Origin: Capsulimonas sp. | GTDB lineage: Bacteria; Armatimonadota; Armatimonadia; Armatimonadales; Capsulimonadaceae | Direction: 5' to 3' | Assembly (NCBI GenBank): GCA_025963815.1 | Contig: JAOQAA010000141.1 | Location: 1-6,024 of the forward strand | Length of the DNA: 6,024 nt | Shown here: in pieces, positions 5,253 to 6,024 of the stretch | Layout of the letters: the number at the start of each line of letters is the position of its first letter | How positions within the stretch are numbered: the stretch's first letter is position 1 | The notes under the pieces: model-generated | Database searches by the model: none | Told to the model about the DNA's origin: nothing | Seen by the model: the letters and a program-made list of their open reading frames with translations, nothing else | Made by a program: the position numbers and the translations under genes

Positions 5253-6024
5253 ATGACACCGTACGAAGAGCTCGCGCAAATCGCGATGGAAGCCGCCGAC
5301 GCCGTGGACAACGCGGCCACGGTGGCGCAGCTGGACGGTGTGGAAGTGGACTTCTTGGGGCGCAAGGGCCGGTTAACCGGTCTCTTGCGCCTCGTTGGTT
5401 CTCTCCCCGCCGAGGAAAAGCCGCAGTTCGGACAAGCCGTCAACGTCCGCAAGGCGGAGCTGCTCGAACGCCTGGGCGCCCGCAAGAGCGGCCTTGCCGC
5501 CGCCGAGCGCGCCGCGCGCCTGTCCGCCGATTCGGTCGATGTCACCCTGCCCGGACGCAATGTCTGGAACGGCGGCCCGCACCCGATTACCCGGCAGATG
5601 CAGGCCGTGAAGGATGCTCTGATCTCCATGGGCTATTCGTTTGACGAGTACCCGGACATCGAGCACTACCACTACAATTTTGAGATGCTGAACTATCCTC
5701 CGGATCACCCAGCATTCGACGAGCAGATGTCGTTCTACATCGACGACACCCATCTGCTGCGCACGCAAACGACGGCGTTCCAGGCGCATGTGATGGAAGG
5801 GCGCAAGCCTCCCATTCGTCAGGCGACGATCGGCAAGTGCTACCGCTACGAGGCCGTCGACGCCACACATTCGCACACCTTCCATCAGGTCGACCTGCTG
5901 GCTGTGGACGAGGGCCTGACGCTGGCCGACCTCAAGGGCACCTTCGCACAGCTCACCAAGATGCTGTTCGGTGATGTCACCATCCGTTTCCGTCCCGACT
6001 TCTTCCCGTTCGTTGAGCCCGGCG
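5253..6024 (+). CDS. pheS: Phenylalanine--tRNA ligase alpha subunit (3' end off window)
   Basis: PheS joins PheT in the alpha2-beta2 enzyme that charges tRNA-Phe. Only the first 257 codons are present of a usual 325-350. Residues 1-85 form the helical, coiled-coil tRNA-binding arm, including FLGRKGRLT at 34-42. The class II catalytic core follows: GGPHPITRQM at 107-116, YNFEMLNYPPDHPA at 141-154, FYIDDTHLLRTQTTAFQ at 161-177, motif 2 CYRYEAVDATHSHTFHQVD at 196-214, then LADLKGTF and IRFRPDFFPFVEPG at the window edge. The start ATG has no clear Shine-Dalgarno and sits 8 bases after the rplT stop, so reinitiation or coupling is likely. The stretch RTQTTAFQ resembles E. coli RTQTSGVQ but has Thr where bacterial enzymes usually have the substrate-contacting Ser. 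pheT is expected downstream. Confidence 0.97.
   Translation, partial: MTPYEELAQIAMEAADAVDNAATVAQLDGVEVDFLGRKGRLTGLLRLVGSLPAEEKPQFGQAVNVRKAELLERLGARKSGLAAAERAARLSADSVDVTLPGRNVWNGGPHPITRQMQAVKDALISMGYSFDEYPDIEHYHYNFEMLNYPPDHPAFDEQMSFYIDDTHLLRTQTTAFQAHVMEGRKPPIRQATIGKCYRYEAVDATHSHTFHQVDLLAVDEGLTLADLKGTFAQLTKMLFGDVTIRFRPDFFPFVEPG

Noticed and set aside
5760..5784. Loss of a substrate-binding residue in PheS (Gln in RTQTTAFQ where many bacteria have His)
   Set aside because: E. coli PheS also has RTQT at this place, so Gln is normal; only the Ser-to-Thr change remains, and TTA occurs in archaeal/eukaryotic-type enzymes, so it is a mild variation.

Overview
The window is bacterial DNA that joins two unlike regions, arranged divergently. 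Positions 3607-6024 (+ strand) hold the conserved translation operon infC-rpmI-rplT-pheS: initiation factor IF3, ribosomal proteins L35 and L20, and the phenylalanyl-tRNA synthetase alpha chain, which is cut by the right edge. The half is GC-rich with strong G/C third positions. IF3 carries an unusual Ala/Pro-rich C-terminal tail. I cannot name the phylum from this window; nothing ties it to a well-known model genus.

Positions 1-3200 (- strand) hold a two-gene cassette that looks like an accessory immune module. The first gene (1221-3200) encodes an Hsp70/DnaK ATPase plus beta substrate-binding domain in which most of the helical lid is absent and a TIR domain follows instead. The second (1-1189, 3' end off the left edge) starts 31 bases downstream. 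It encodes a divergent TIR-like domain, then a canonical TIR domain with a WCxxE motif, and possibly the start of a third domain, perhaps SLOG, at the window edge. This half is visibly less GC-rich and has more mixed codon use, in line with an acquired module beside a housekeeping operon. A reasonable inference is a chaperone-type sensor coupled to TIR NADase-type effectors, but no function is proven here.

Between the two halves (about 3201-3606) is a dense control region. A strong sigma70-type promoter (TTGACT, 17 bases, TATACT) serves infC. An extended -10 further upstream on the same strand overlaps the -10 of a candidate leftward promoter for the DnaK-TIR cassette. Several inverted repeats lie here as well. 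The infC start is probably a rare AUA codon at 3607 behind a perfect GGAGG, not the ATG at 3655, which sits just behind a GC-rich hairpin. Such a start fits the known self-regulation of infC by IF3 discrimination against non-standard start codons.

Within the translation operon, infC-rpmI (181 bases) and rpmI-rplT (95 bases) gaps each carry perfect hairpins without U-runs, suitable as RNA control elements. rplT and pheS are separated by only 8 bases. I see no tRNA, rRNA, CRISPR array, insertion sequence or clear intrinsic terminator.
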